The notes below the pieces were generated by a model. That model was not told where the DNA came from. It ran no database searches and worked only from the letters and a program-made list of their open reading frames with translations. From positions 620,001 to 684,000 of the forward strand of contig CAWAVG010000001.1 of the NCBI GenBank assembly GCA_963785425.1: a stretch of DNA of 64,000 nt, read 5' to 3'. Position 1 is the first letter of the stretch, and each line of letters opens with the position of its first letter. Positions 35,000-43,228 of this stretch are shown one piece after another. Both the position numbers and the translations under genes were made by a program. This DNA is from RYN-133 sp963785425. GTDB taxonomy: Bacteria > Actinomycetota > Actinomycetes > Mycobacteriales > Jatrophihabitantaceae.

Positions 35000-36100
35000 G
35001 AGAGCACCGCGAGGTCGCGCGGTCGCTGGTTGAGCCGTTCGCCGCCATCGTCGGTGCAGACGACGATGTCCTCGATGCGGGCGCCGTAGCGGCCGGCGTG
35101 GTAGATGCCCGGTTCGATCGAGAACGCCATTCCCGGCTCGAGAGGCGTGTCGTTCCCGGCGACGATGTAGGGGTCCTCGTGCACATCGAGCCCGATGCCG
35201 TGCCCGGTGCGATGGATGAACAGCTCTCCGTAGCCGGCGTCGGTGATCAGCGCTCGTCCGATCGCGTCGAGCTCGCTCGCCGTCATGCCGGGCCGTACTG
35301 CGTCGCACTGCGCGCGCTGTGCGGCGAGCAAGACGGCGTAGGAATCCGCGAACTCGGTCGGAGGCTCGCCGACGACGTAGGTGCGGGTCGAGTCGGAGCA
35401 GTAGCCGTCGGGCATCGCGCCGCCGATGTCGACGACCACCGGCTCCCCCGTCCCGATGACCCGGTCGGAGACCTCGGCGTGCGGGCTGGCGCCGTTGGGG
35501 CCGGAGGCGACGATGACGAAGTCGGCGCCGCTGTGCCCGGCCTGGACGATCGCGTCGGCGATGTCGCGGCCGACCTCACGCTCGGTGCGTCCGGCGCGCA
35601 GCCATTGCCCCATCTCGGCGTGCACCGCGTCGATCGCTTCGGCGGCGCGGCGCAGAGCGGCTATCTCGTCGCCGGACTTGCGCATGCGCAACTCGCGCAG
35701 GAGCGCCGCCGCGCTGACCTGCTCCACCTGGGGGAGCCGAGCACGTAGCGCCAGCGACCGGGCCGCCCACATCCGCTCGTCGACGGCGATCTGTCGCGGC
35801 GCCGGGCGGCAACAGCTGCGCGAGGCGATCTATCGAATCGTCGGTTTCGCTCCAGGAGACGACAGGCAGGTCGAGACCGGGGGCAAGTTCGGCCCGGGCG
35901 AGCGGAACCTCGAGTTGCGGCGCGAGCAACTGGGCGGGTGCGTCGGCGGACACGACGAGGCAGGTGATGCGTTCGGTCGCGGGGTTGCCGGAGTAGCCGG
36001 TCAGGTAGCGCAAGTTCGCGCCTGGCGTGATCACCGCGGCGGAAATGTCGTTCGCTCGCAGCAGCTGTTGAACACCGTCGATGCGCAGGTACTGATCCAT
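34996..36100 (-). pseudogene. M24-family Xaa-Pro peptidase (PepQ type), one frameshift
   Basis: About 368 residues: creatinase-type N-domain (ANLRYLTGYSGNPATER) and metallopeptidase domain with ligands in VVVDIGGAMPDGYCSD, TRTYVVGEP, HRTGHGIGLDVHEDPYI, AFSIEPGIY and GARIEDIVV. The frame changes near 35795, where LLPPGAATDRRRR gives way to PRQIAVDERMWAARS of the other frame. The two halves are collinear with family members, so a one-base indel is the simplest reading. It cleaves Xaa-Pro dipeptides or N-terminal Xaa-Pro bonds. Upstream partner of the DPP4 gene, coupled through GTGA. Confidence 0.85.
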
Positions 36101-36122
36101 CCTGCCAAGCTAGCGTGGCGTC

Positions 36123-36563
36123 GTGACCGACCTCGTGCTGCGACCGGCTCGCGGGCTGCCCGACGGCCTGGTCGTGCCCGACGCCGAACTCGTCGAACGA
36201 TTCAGCCGTTCGTCGGGCCCCGGAGGGCAGGGCGTGAACACGACCGACAGCCGCGTCGAACTGCGCTGGGACGTTGCACGTTCAGCGGCCCTGAGCGATG
36301 AGCTGCGCGCTCGCGTGCTGGAGCGCCTCGCGGCACGGATCGACGACGGCGTGCTGTCGATCGTCGCGTCCGAGCATCGGTCGCAGTGGCAGAACCGCAC
36401 AGCGGCCCGCGCCCGGCTCCAGGCGATGCTGCGGGACGCGCTCGAACCGCCGTCGCCGGCGCGGCGAGCGACCCGTCCGTCGCGAGCGGCGCAGCAGCGC
36501 CGGCTCGACGCCAAGCGCCGCCGTGGCGAGATCAAGGCGAACCGGCGCCGGCCGTTGCTCTAG
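36123..36563 (+). CDS. arfB: Peptidyl-tRNA hydrolase ArfB (ribosome rescue)
   Basis: A 146-residue protein with the release-factor GGQ motif (SSGPGGQGVNTTDSRVEL, GGQ at residues 34-36) and a basic C-terminal tail (RLDAKRRRGEIKANRRRP) that occupies the empty mRNA channel. It hydrolyses peptidyl-tRNA on stalled non-stop ribosomes. Length, motif and tail match ArfB/YaeJ. GTG 36123, 22 bases from the divergent peptidase. Confidence 0.95.
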   Translation: MTDLVLRPARGLPDGLVVPDAELVERFSRSSGPGGQGVNTTDSRVELRWDVARSAALSDELRARVLERLAARIDDGVLSIVASEHRSQWQNRTAARARLQAMLRDALEPPSPARRATRPSRAAQQRRLDAKRRRGEIKANRRRPLL

Positions 36564-36779
36564 AGGCTCGGCCGTTGGTCTCGAGGCCTGGGAGTGCGAC
36601 AGCGAGCCGCCACCCAGAGGCCGCACACGTCAACTCTGCGAACCAGAGCGCACGACGACCACAGCAGGATGACCGGGCTGGGACGCCACAATGGCAGCGC
36701 AGGACGAGTAGTAAGTCTTGGCCCACGAAGGTCGACCGAGTAACTCCGGCTCTTGGCCACGACGCAATCGCAGGCCCGG

Positions 36780-37413
36780 CTACGGATCGGCGGAAGGCAA
36801 CTCATCCCGCGGCTTCGAGAACCGCCGACCTGTCGTTGGTGATGTCCACCAGGTGCTGCCGTCGTCGTCGCGGTGAACCTGCCAGCCGGCGTCGTGCTTG
36901 CGGTGATGATGTCGCGAACACAGTGGCTGCAGGTTCGCGATCAAAGTGTTCGCGCCGTCGAACGGGACGATGTGGTCGGCCTCGCTGCGGACCGCTCGGC
37001 GGTTGCAGCCGGGGAACCGGCACGTCGGATGCTGCGCAGTCACCCACCGCGACTGTCCTGCACTCGGGAGACGCCGCCACGTGCACCGCACTGACCTCAC
37101 CGCGCTCGTGCAGCTCCAGCAGCCGCGGCAACCGCTCCACGACCTGGGTGGCCTGCATCAGCCGGGTCTTCGCATAATCCGGCGACCACCGCAGCTCACA
37201 CACCACCTCATCGCGCGCCCAGTCATGCGCATCCTCTGGATCGTGAATCGCAGCGAGGAACCGTTCGCGGCGCGCCTGCACCCGCGCCTCAAGCGCCGTC
37301 AACTCAGCAAGCACATCGAACTGCTGATCACGCGCGCACGCTGCAGGATCCACTCGCAACAACCGCTCGATCTTCCTCGCCACAACCCGAACACTACGAC
37401 CAGGGTCTGACAA
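36780..37413 (-). pseudogene. DUF222/HNH endonuclease (13E12-repeat family), internally deleted
   Basis: The 5' part encodes the start of a DUF222 domain (LTALEARVQARRERFLAAIH, ELRWSPDYAKTRLMQATQVV, LLELHERGEVSAVHVAA). After about residue 115 the frame changes near 37075 and continues directly with the C-terminal HNH nuclease (HPTCRFPGCNRRAVRSEADH, LQPLCSRHHHRKHDAGW). Intact family members are about 400-500 residues, so roughly 200 residues between the domains are lost in addition to the frameshift. The family is repetitive and recombination-prone in actinobacteria. A non-functional relic. The 216 bases between it and arfB hold nothing recognised. Confidence 0.82.
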
Positions 37414-37471
37414 TTCTGGGACGAGAATCCGCTGCCACAGCAGGCGATTCTCGTCGAAGCCGTCTGCCGAT

Positions 37472-38578
37472 CTAGGTGACGCCCTTGAGCTCTAGTCCGC
37501 GGACGGCAGCGACCCGCTCGGCCTCGTCATCGATCAGCTCACGGGTCGCTGCCGACACGCGGCCGAACAGGTCGAGCGTGATCGTGAGCTTCCTTCCCGC
37601 CGCCTTCGGCCGCCAGGTGCCCACCACCTCGCCGTCGACGAACACCGCTCCCGGACGGCCGAGCACCGGCCACAACGCCTTGTGACGTGCGGTGGCCGGC
37701 ACTATCAGGTCGCGGTCGCGGGCTTGCAGATACGGGTCGAACCCGCTGAGCAGTCGGACGAGCCGGGGTGGCTGCGTCGTGTCGAAGGCCTGCCGGCACT
37801 CGGCCGGCAGCCACGAGGTGGTCTTGCCGACCTTCACCTCGACGAGGTCGTCGGGCCACACCTGCTCGAGGTCGGCACGCCGCGTGTCGAGATAGCTCGC
37901 GACATGCGCAGGCGTGGCCGGCCCGAGCAGCGCGAGATAGGCACGGACGAGTCGGGTCAGAGCCTTCTTGTTCGGCGCGGTGACGAGCTTGCTCGAGGCG
38001 AACCGCTGCAGCACCGGCGGCGACGTGCCCGGTTGCAGCTCGAGCCCGGCGGCGAGCGCGGCGGCGCGCATAGCAGGGTCGGAGATGTGGCTCGTGCGGC
38101 ACGTCCGGCACGGCCGCCGCATGACGTCCGGGATCGTGGCGGTCGCCGCGGTGCTGGCCGCACCCTTGTCCGTCGGCCTGGCGACCACCTTGCGCAACGC
38201 GGCCGCCGCCGTTCCGAACTGCTCGAGCGCGTCGATGCCCGCCCGTTCGACACTGGGGCCGGTCTCGCCCAGGCGCTGCGTCGCGTCGGCCTCGGACAGC
38301 GGATACAGCGCGCCCGCCAGCCGGGACAGGTCGCCACGCCGGTGCACATAGGGCGCACCGCGCAGCGACCAGACGAGGGCGAGTGTCGCGTCCGGGCCGA
38401 ACAGGTCGTCCCGCGGCGTCGACGGCAGCCGGGCGTCGAAGGCGAGCCGGGCGGCCTCACCGGCGCCGTCCTGTACACCGATGTCGAGCACCGTCAGCCC
38501 GCGCGCGGTCTTGCCGCTGCGATCGAGCTGCTGGGCGGCGACGCGGTAGGCGACGATCTGTTCGCGCGAGACCTGCAT
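37472..38578 (-). CDS. Winged-helix protein of the AlkZ/YcaQ-like DNA glycosylase family (HTH_42)
   Basis: A 368-residue protein of the winged-helix DNA-binding family that includes AlkZ/YcaQ interstrand-crosslink glycosylases. N-terminal VAYRVAAQQLDR, central LVWSLRGAPYVHRRGDL and C-terminal RLLSGFDPYLQARDRDLIVP with GAVFVDGEVVGTWRPK are family hallmarks. Many actinobacterial members are unassigned and activity cannot be read from the sequence. ATG 38578 was chosen; a frame extension of 20 residues upstream is not family-like. Eleven bases downstream of the DUF3224 gene, possibly one operon. Confidence 0.88.
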   Translation of the reverse strand: MQVSREQIVAYRVAAQQLDRSGKTARGLTVLDIGVQDGAGEAARLAFDARLPSTPRDDLFGPDATLALVWSLRGAPYVHRRGDLSRLAGALYPLSEADATQRLGETGPSVERAGIDALEQFGTAAAALRKVVARPTDKGAASTAATATIPDVMRRPCRTCRTSHISDPAMRAAALAAGLELQPGTSPPVLQRFASSKLVTAPNKKALTRLVRAYLALLGPATPAHVASYLDTRRADLEQVWPDDLVEVKVGKTTSWLPAECRQAFDTTQPPRLVRLLSGFDPYLQARDRDLIVPATARHKALWPVLGRPGAVFVDGEVVGTWRPKAAGRKLTITLDLFGRVSAATRELIDDEAERVAAVRGLELKGVT

Positions 38579-38588
38579 CGGCACCGTC

Positions 38589-38999
38589 CTAGAGGTCGTA
38601 GTCGAGGGTGAGCGTGTACTGCATGGCATCGGCGGCATAGCTGCCGGATCCGCTGATGCCCTGCAACTGCGCTGTTCCCGAACCGGGCACGATCGTCACG
38701 TCGGTACGGGCCACCGCGCCGGTGTGCTCGCCGGATGCCGCCAACACGAATGTGCCCTGCTTGCCGTCGATCGTCGCGGCGACCTGTTCGTACCCGACGT
38801 ACGGACCTTCGAGGGTCTGCGGTTCGGCGGCGTCGCCGGCCACGTAACAGATGAGCAGCCAGCAGGTGGAAGTACCGGTAATGTCGCCGGCCCAGTCGGT
38901 GGTGAACTTCGCCTGCGCGATGGCGTGCTGCGGGTCGACCTCGCCGTCGCGCGCTTCGTCCCAGGTCTTGGCGGTGATGGTGATGGTTGCTGTCGTCAT
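38589..38999 (-). CDS. DUF3224-family small protein
   Basis: A 136-residue protein matching DUF3224: a beta-barrel-like sequence with TWDEARDGEVDPQHAIAQAKF, ITGTSTCWLLICYVAGD and the ending GSGSYAADAMQYTLTLDYDL. No catalytic function is known; similar proteins often sit beside WYL or MarR regulators. It is divergent from the WYL gene with a strong palindrome between the two, so it is probably a direct target of that regulator. Confidence 0.85.
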   Translation of the reverse strand: MTTATITITAKTWDEARDGEVDPQHAIAQAKFTTDWAGDITGTSTCWLLICYVAGDAAEPQTLEGPYVGYEQVAATIDGKQGTFVLAASGEHTGAVARTDVTIVPGSGTAQLQGISGSGSYAADAMQYTLTLDYDL

Positions 39000-39016
39000 G
39001 TGCCCACCGTGACAGC

Positions 39017-39043
39017 AATACCTGACAGCCGACGTCAGGTATT
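39017..39043. promoter_or_regulatory. Palindromic operator between DUF3224 and WYL genes
   Basis: AATACCTGAC and GTCAGGTATT form a perfect 10-bp inverted repeat with a 7-bp spacer, centred between the divergent starts at 38999 and 39061. It overlaps both probable promoters. The WYL regulator encoded next door is the natural ligand; this binding is inferred. Confidence 0.7.
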
Positions 39044-39060
39044 CGGAGCAGAATGGACGC

Positions 39061-40092
39061 GTGCGCGCGACCCGACTGCTGTCGATCTTGCTGATGTTGC
39101 ACACGCGCAGACAGGTCAGCGCGCAGGAGATTGCCGACGAACTCGAGGTCTCGGTGCGGACGGTGTACCGCGACATCGAGGCGCTCGGCGCGGCGGGCAT
39201 ACCCGTATACGCGACCCGCGGCCGCGCCGGCGGTTTCGCGCTGCTCGAGGGCTACCGCACGAAGCTCACCGGGTTGACTGCAGACGAGGCCGGCGCGGTC
39301 TTCCTGGCCGGGCTGCCGCGCGCCGCAGCCGATCTGGGCCTCGGCAGTGTCATCGCCGCGACCCAGCTGAAGCTGCTTGCTGCGCTTCCACCGCCGTTGC
39401 GTACGCGCGCCGAGCAGATCCGCGATCGGTTCCATCTGGATGCGCCCGGATGGGAACGCGGCGCCGACTCACCGCCGTGCCTGACGGCGGTCGCCGACGC
39501 GGTGTGGACGGAACGCCGCATCGAGGCGCGGTACGAGCGCTCCGGTCACGTGGTCGTCGAGCGGGTGCTCGAGCCGCTCGGGCTCGTGCTCAAGGCGGGA
39601 GTCTGGTATCTCGTCGCCGCGCCGCCCGGACGCGCGCCGCGCACATACCGGCTCTCGCGCATGCAGGCGGTAACCGTCTCGGACGAGACCTTCGACCGTC
39701 CGGCGCGCTGGAACCTGCAGGAGCACTGGAGCGACTACCAGGACGACTACGAACAGCGCCTGTTCCGGGGCAGCGCCACCATCCGGCTGTCACCGTCCGG
39801 GCGGCAGCTGCTGTTCCTGATCGGGCGGCTCGCGGCGCGCGCCGGCCATGCCGCGATGCAACCGGCCGACGAGGACGGGTGGACTCGCACCACCATCCCG
39901 ATCGAGTCGGTCGACCACGCCCACCACGCGCTGCTGCAACTGGGAGCCGACGTCGAGGTGATGGCTCCGGACGAGCTGCGCCAGGCAATTGCCCGTAGCG
40001 CACGGGCGATTGTAGCCCGCTACGGAGCCGCGTCGGAGCGCGGTGGCGACTCACCGGGACGCACCGGGTCGTCGGCCACCACGTCGGGCTGA
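39061..40092 (+). CDS. WYL-domain (YafY family) transcriptional regulator
   Basis: A 343-residue regulator: N-terminal HTH_11 (residues 1-55; QVSAQEIADELEVSVRTVYR) followed by a WYL domain (EPLGLVLKAGVWYLVAA, TYRLSRMQAVTV) and a C-terminal WCX region. WYL domains sense nucleic acid or small ligands and YafY-like members regulate the neighbouring gene. Start GTG 39061. Its 3' end overlaps the convergent small membrane gene by 73 bases. Confidence 0.92.
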   Translation: MRATRLLSILLMLHTRRQVSAQEIADELEVSVRTVYRDIEALGAAGIPVYATRGRAGGFALLEGYRTKLTGLTADEAGAVFLAGLPRAAADLGLGSVIAATQLKLLAALPPPLRTRAEQIRDRFHLDAPGWERGADSPPCLTAVADAVWTERRIEARYERSGHVVVERVLEPLGLVLKAGVWYLVAAPPGRAPRTYRLSRMQAVTVSDETFDRPARWNLQEHWSDYQDDYEQRLFRGSATIRLSPSGRQLLFLIGRLAARAGHAAMQPADEDGWTRTTIPIESVDHAHHALLQLGADVEVMAPDELRQAIARSARAIVARYGAASERGGDSPGRTGSSATTSG

Positions 40093-40313
40093 TCGGTCGC
40101 CACCTCAGGCGTCGGCAACGCACCCTCGGGGGCCGGCCTGGTCGGCGGGTCGGCCGGGAACTCGTCACGCACCTTCTTCAGGTGCTTCGACATCGACTTG
40201 AACAAGAAGTACGCCGCGATGCACAGCACGAGGATCACGGCCAGCCCGATGGGGCCGGACTTGACCCCCTCGCCGCCCTTGGGGCGCGCCGCCGCCATGG
40301 CCAGCACGATCAC
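40020..40313 (-). CDS. Small single-helix membrane protein downstream of mca
   Basis: A 97-residue product with one membrane helix (GPIGLAVILVLCIAAYFLF), a short basic stretch (KSMSKHLKKVRDE) and a Pro-rich acidic C-terminus. GTG 40313 overlaps the mca stop (GTGA), so the two are translationally coupled. M. tuberculosis Rv1083, next to mca (Rv1082), is the positional counterpart. Function unknown. Confidence 0.82.
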   Translation of the reverse strand: MIVLAMAAARPKGGEGVKSGPIGLAVILVLCIAAYFLFKSMSKHLKKVRDEFPADPPTRPAPEGALPTPEVATDQPDVVADDPVRPGESPPRSDAAP

Positions 40314-41218
40314 AGCGTGCCCCGCACACCGGCGAACAGGTCGTCCTCGGGAATCGTCGAGTCGACCAGCGAGCGGGCGAGCTCGAAGTCCTCCGTCGGC
40401 CATGCCTCGCGTTGGATCGCGAGCGGGACCTTGAAGAACCAGCCTTCGGGATCGACCTGGGTGGCGTGCGCGAGCAACGCGGCGTCACGGCGCTCGAACC
40501 AGTCGGCGACCGGCACGCGCGTCGTGATCTTCGGCGGGCGGTACTTGCGTTCCTTGCGCCACTCGTCCCACTGCTTGCGGCGTTCCTCGTAGGGCGACTC
40601 GAGCCCCTTGGCGAGCATCGCGTCGTGGATGGCGTTCATGCGCTCGGCGCTGAAACCGACGTCGTAGTAGAGCTTCAGCGGCTGCCACGGCTCGCCCTCG
40701 TCGAGGAACCGGTCGGGATCCGGTGCGGCGTCGAACGCGCCGATCGAGATCTCGTGACACCGGATGTGGTCGGGGTGCGGGTAGCCACCGTTCTCGTCGT
40801 AGGTCGTCACGACGTGCGGCTTGAAGTCGCGGATCTCGCGGACGAGGCGCCGCACGCCCTCTTCGACCGGCTCGAGCGCGAAGCAGCCCTCGGGCAGCGG
40901 AGGCAGCGGGTCACCCTCGGGCAGGCCCGAGTCGACGAAGCCGAGCCAGTGCTGACGCACACCGAGGACGGCGCGGGCGCGGTCCATCTCATCGCGCCGG
41001 ATCTCGGCGATGTTGGCTTCGATGTCGGCACGGTGCTGCAGAGCGGGATTGAGGATGCTGCCGCGCTCGCCGCCGGTGCACGTGACCACGAGCACATCGA
41101 CGCCCTCGTCGACGTAGCGGGCCATGGTGGCCGCGCCCTTACTGGACTCGTCGTCGGGATGGGCATGCACGGCCATCAACCGCAGCCGCTCCGGCTGTTG
41201 CGTACTCACGGACTCCAT
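40310..41218 (-). CDS. mca: Mycothiol S-conjugate amidase
   Basis: A 302-residue zinc amidase cleaving mycothiol conjugates into a mercapturic acid and GlcN-inositol, a detoxification step limited to mycothiol-making actinobacteria. The zinc site is in MAVHAHPDDESSKGAATM and GGYPHPDHIRCHEIS. The extended C-terminal region (VPVADWFERRDAALLAHATQ with the end EDDLFAGVRG) distinguishes Mca from the shorter MshB deacetylase. Divergent from greA by 137 bases, as in Mycobacterium. Confidence 0.96.
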   Translation of the reverse strand: MESVSTQQPERLRLMAVHAHPDDESSKGAATMARYVDEGVDVLVVTCTGGERGSILNPALQHRADIEANIAEIRRDEMDRARAVLGVRQHWLGFVDSGLPEGDPLPPLPEGCFALEPVEEGVRRLVREIRDFKPHVVTTYDENGGYPHPDHIRCHEISIGAFDAAPDPDRFLDEGEPWQPLKLYYDVGFSAERMNAIHDAMLAKGLESPYEERRKQWDEWRKERKYRPPKITTRVPVADWFERRDAALLAHATQVDPEGWFFKVPLAIQREAWPTEDFELARSLVDSTIPEDDLFAGVRGTL

Positions 41219-41355
41219 TGTTCCTGATGCGGCGGACAGGCATATTTCGCCCGCTCGACAGATGCGATGTTAGGTTCGAGGCTTCGCATCGGCGCGCTGA
41301 GGTCCTTCCTCGGCACGTCGGTGGGCCCGTAACAGACGATTTTTGGAGCACCGAC

Positions 41356-41850
41356 GTGTCTTCGACCGACGACGCCGTCACCTTCTTGACGCAGGAGGCG
41401 TACGACCGACTCTCGCGCGAACTCGACGAGCTGATCGCGAACCGTCCCGCGATGGCGAAGGAGATCAACGACCGCCGCGAAGAGGGCGATCTGCGCGAGA
41501 ACGGGGGCTACCACGCCGCCCGCGAGGAGCAGGGCAAGCAGGAGGGCCGCATCCTCCAGCTGCAGGAACTGCTGCGCAGCGCCAAGGTGGGCGAGGCGCC
41601 GGTCAGCGAGGGCGTCGCTGGGCCCGGCATGGTCGTCGAGGTGCGCTTCGACGGTGACGACGACATCGAAACCTTTTTGATCGGCTCGCGCGAAGAGTCC
41701 GAGACGGCTGTCGTCGAGGTCTACTCGGCTGCGTCGCCGCTCGGGAAGGCGCTCACGGGTGCGCGCGAGGGCGACACCGTCGAGTACGAGACACCCAACG
41801 GCAAGACCATGAAGGTCACTCTCGTCAGCGCGAAACCGTACGTCGGATAA
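41356..41850 (+). CDS. greA: Transcription elongation factor GreA
   Basis: A 164-residue GreA: N-terminal coiled coil with the acidic tip RREEGDLRENGGYHAAREEQ that enters the RNA polymerase secondary channel to stimulate transcript cleavage, and a C-terminal FKBP-like domain ending KVTLVSAKPYVG. GTG 41356 follows TTGGAGCACC; the frame runs further upstream but homologues start here. Divergent from mca. Confidence 0.95.
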   Translation: MSSTDDAVTFLTQEAYDRLSRELDELIANRPAMAKEINDRREEGDLRENGGYHAAREEQGKQEGRILQLQELLRSAKVGEAPVSEGVAGPGMVVEVRFDGDDDIETFLIGSREESETAVVEVYSAASPLGKALTGAREGDTVEYETPNGKTMKVTLVSAKPYVG

Positions 41851-41856
41851 CCGGCC

Positions 41857-42642
41857 TTGCGCGCCGTCCGGATCCTGCCCGCAGCCGCGCCCGCTGTGCG
41901 CACTGCGGTGTGGACTGCGGTGTGCACTGCAGTGTGCCTCACCCTCGTCGCCGCCTGCGCCTCGGAGATCTCGGGCAGCGGGACGGGCGCCGGGCCGCGC
42001 AGCGGAGTAGCGCTCTCGCCGGGCGCCCCGGGATCTGCGTCGCCGGCCTCGCCAGGCTCGTCGCCGAGCCGGTCGTCACCCGAGTCGTCGCCGCGCTCCA
42101 CGCCCCGATCCTCGGCCACCTCGTCGCCGGCGAGCGGCAAGCACCCGGTGCCGTCGTCGCCGTTGCGGACCGTGACCGCCCACGCCCCCGACGGCACGTC
42201 CTACATCGTCGAGATCTGGGCCGACAAGCAGGTCAGTGAGTGCGCCGCGCACGCCTACGGCGCGCCGGTGATCAGCTTCCTGCGGCGGCACCCGTGCGAC
42301 GGCATGCGCCAGGTGCTCGCGACCACGACCGTCGACGGCAAGGCGGTCGGCTTCGCGCAGCGCACCATCGGTTTCCGCGGCGGCATGAACCGGAGCTATC
42401 GCGCTGCAGGTCAGTTCCGCGAACTGGTCTCGCGTTCGGGCACCGGCAATCTCAACGATCTGATGCGCGAGGGCTACCGCCTGCCCAGCGGCCCGTCGAC
42501 CGTCCCGTTCCCGAACGCGTTCAGCGCGCTCGGGCAGGACAACAGTGTGACGATCGTCGAGGCGTGGTATCTGCACGGTCGGACGCCGGACAACGACCCG
42601 CCGCTGGTGCGGATGGCGCAGGACATCTTCCTGCAGGTCTGA
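41857..42642 (+). CDS. Probable lipoprotein of unknown function
   Basis: About 261 residues. A long N-terminal hydrophobic segment ends in a lipobox (TLVAACAS), followed by a Ser/Pro-rich linker of ~60 residues and a globular domain with four Cys-related features (SECAAHAYG, RRHPCDGMRQVLATTTVDGK) and AWYLHGRTPDNDPPLV. The globular part resembles actinobacterial lipoproteins without known role. TTG 41857 is the longest start; GTG 41896 would shorten the signal. The DNA near 41895-41935 has three near-repeats of ACTGCGGTGTG, giving the odd TAVWTAVCTAVC signal helix. Seven bases after greA, possibly co-transcribed. Confidence 0.72.
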   Translation: MRAVRILPAAAPAVRTAVWTAVCTAVCLTLVAACASEISGSGTGAGPRSGVALSPGAPGSASPASPGSSPSRSSPESSPRSTPRSSATSSPASGKHPVPSSPLRTVTAHAPDGTSYIVEIWADKQVSECAAHAYGAPVISFLRRHPCDGMRQVLATTTVDGKAVGFAQRTIGFRGGMNRSYRAAGQFRELVSRSGTGNLNDLMREGYRLPSGPSTVPFPNAFSALGQDNSVTIVEAWYLHGRTPDNDPPLVRMAQDIFLQV

Positions 42643-43125
42643 TCACGCGGTGACGGCGTAGAGGAAGCACTGCGGCAACACCGTGCGCACGTGGACTGTC
42701 GCGACATCCGGTGCGTCGAGCAGCTGCCGGATCGCCGGTTCGAGATCGACGCCGTCGTCCACAAGAGTGTTGTGCTCGTAGTTCATCGTGCGGTCAGCCC
42801 GGTAGGTTCGCAGCAGCCGCGGCCCGGTCCGCAGTTCGCGAGGCAGTTCGGTTGCCGTCGGATATCCCTCGCAAGTGTGCGCGTGGATGTACACCGGGCC
42901 GACCTCGCGCCACACCGACGTTTCGGCGAAGGGTGCGTACGAGATGAGCGCGATCCGCTCGCCTGCGACGGCGAAGCGAAGGCAGCACCGCAATGGTTCG
43001 CCGTCGCCGGTCGCGGCGAACGGCGTCACGTCGTTGCCGTGCCGGTCCGTGCGGGAACTGCGAATCTCGGCGAGTGTCGCGGGGTCGATCGCGTGGATCG
43101 TGAGGCGGGTCGTCAATGCTGTCAT
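42643..43125 (-). CDS. DUF1203-family protein
   Basis: A 160-residue protein with the DUF1203 pattern: GEPLRCCLRFAVAGERIALI, YAPFAETSVWREVGPVYIHA and the ending ATVHVRTVLPQCFLYAV. Function unknown. It abuts the convergent lipoprotein gene with no intergenic space and is divergent from the MoxR-type gene by about 100 bases. Confidence 0.85.
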   Translation of the reverse strand: MTALTTRLTIHAIDPATLAEIRSSRTDRHGNDVTPFAATGDGEPLRCCLRFAVAGERIALISYAPFAETSVWREVGPVYIHAHTCEGYPTATELPRELRTGPRLLRTYRADRTMNYEHNTLVDDGVDLEPAIRQLLDAPDVATVHVRTVLPQCFLYAVTA

Positions 43126-43228
43126 GGTTCAACGATCCCGCGCCGCCGACAGTGCCGCTGGCGGAAATCGGACGTCGCGTCGGAGTCGCTCGTAGCGCGT
43201 TCACCACCCACGTCGTAGCGTCGTTGAA

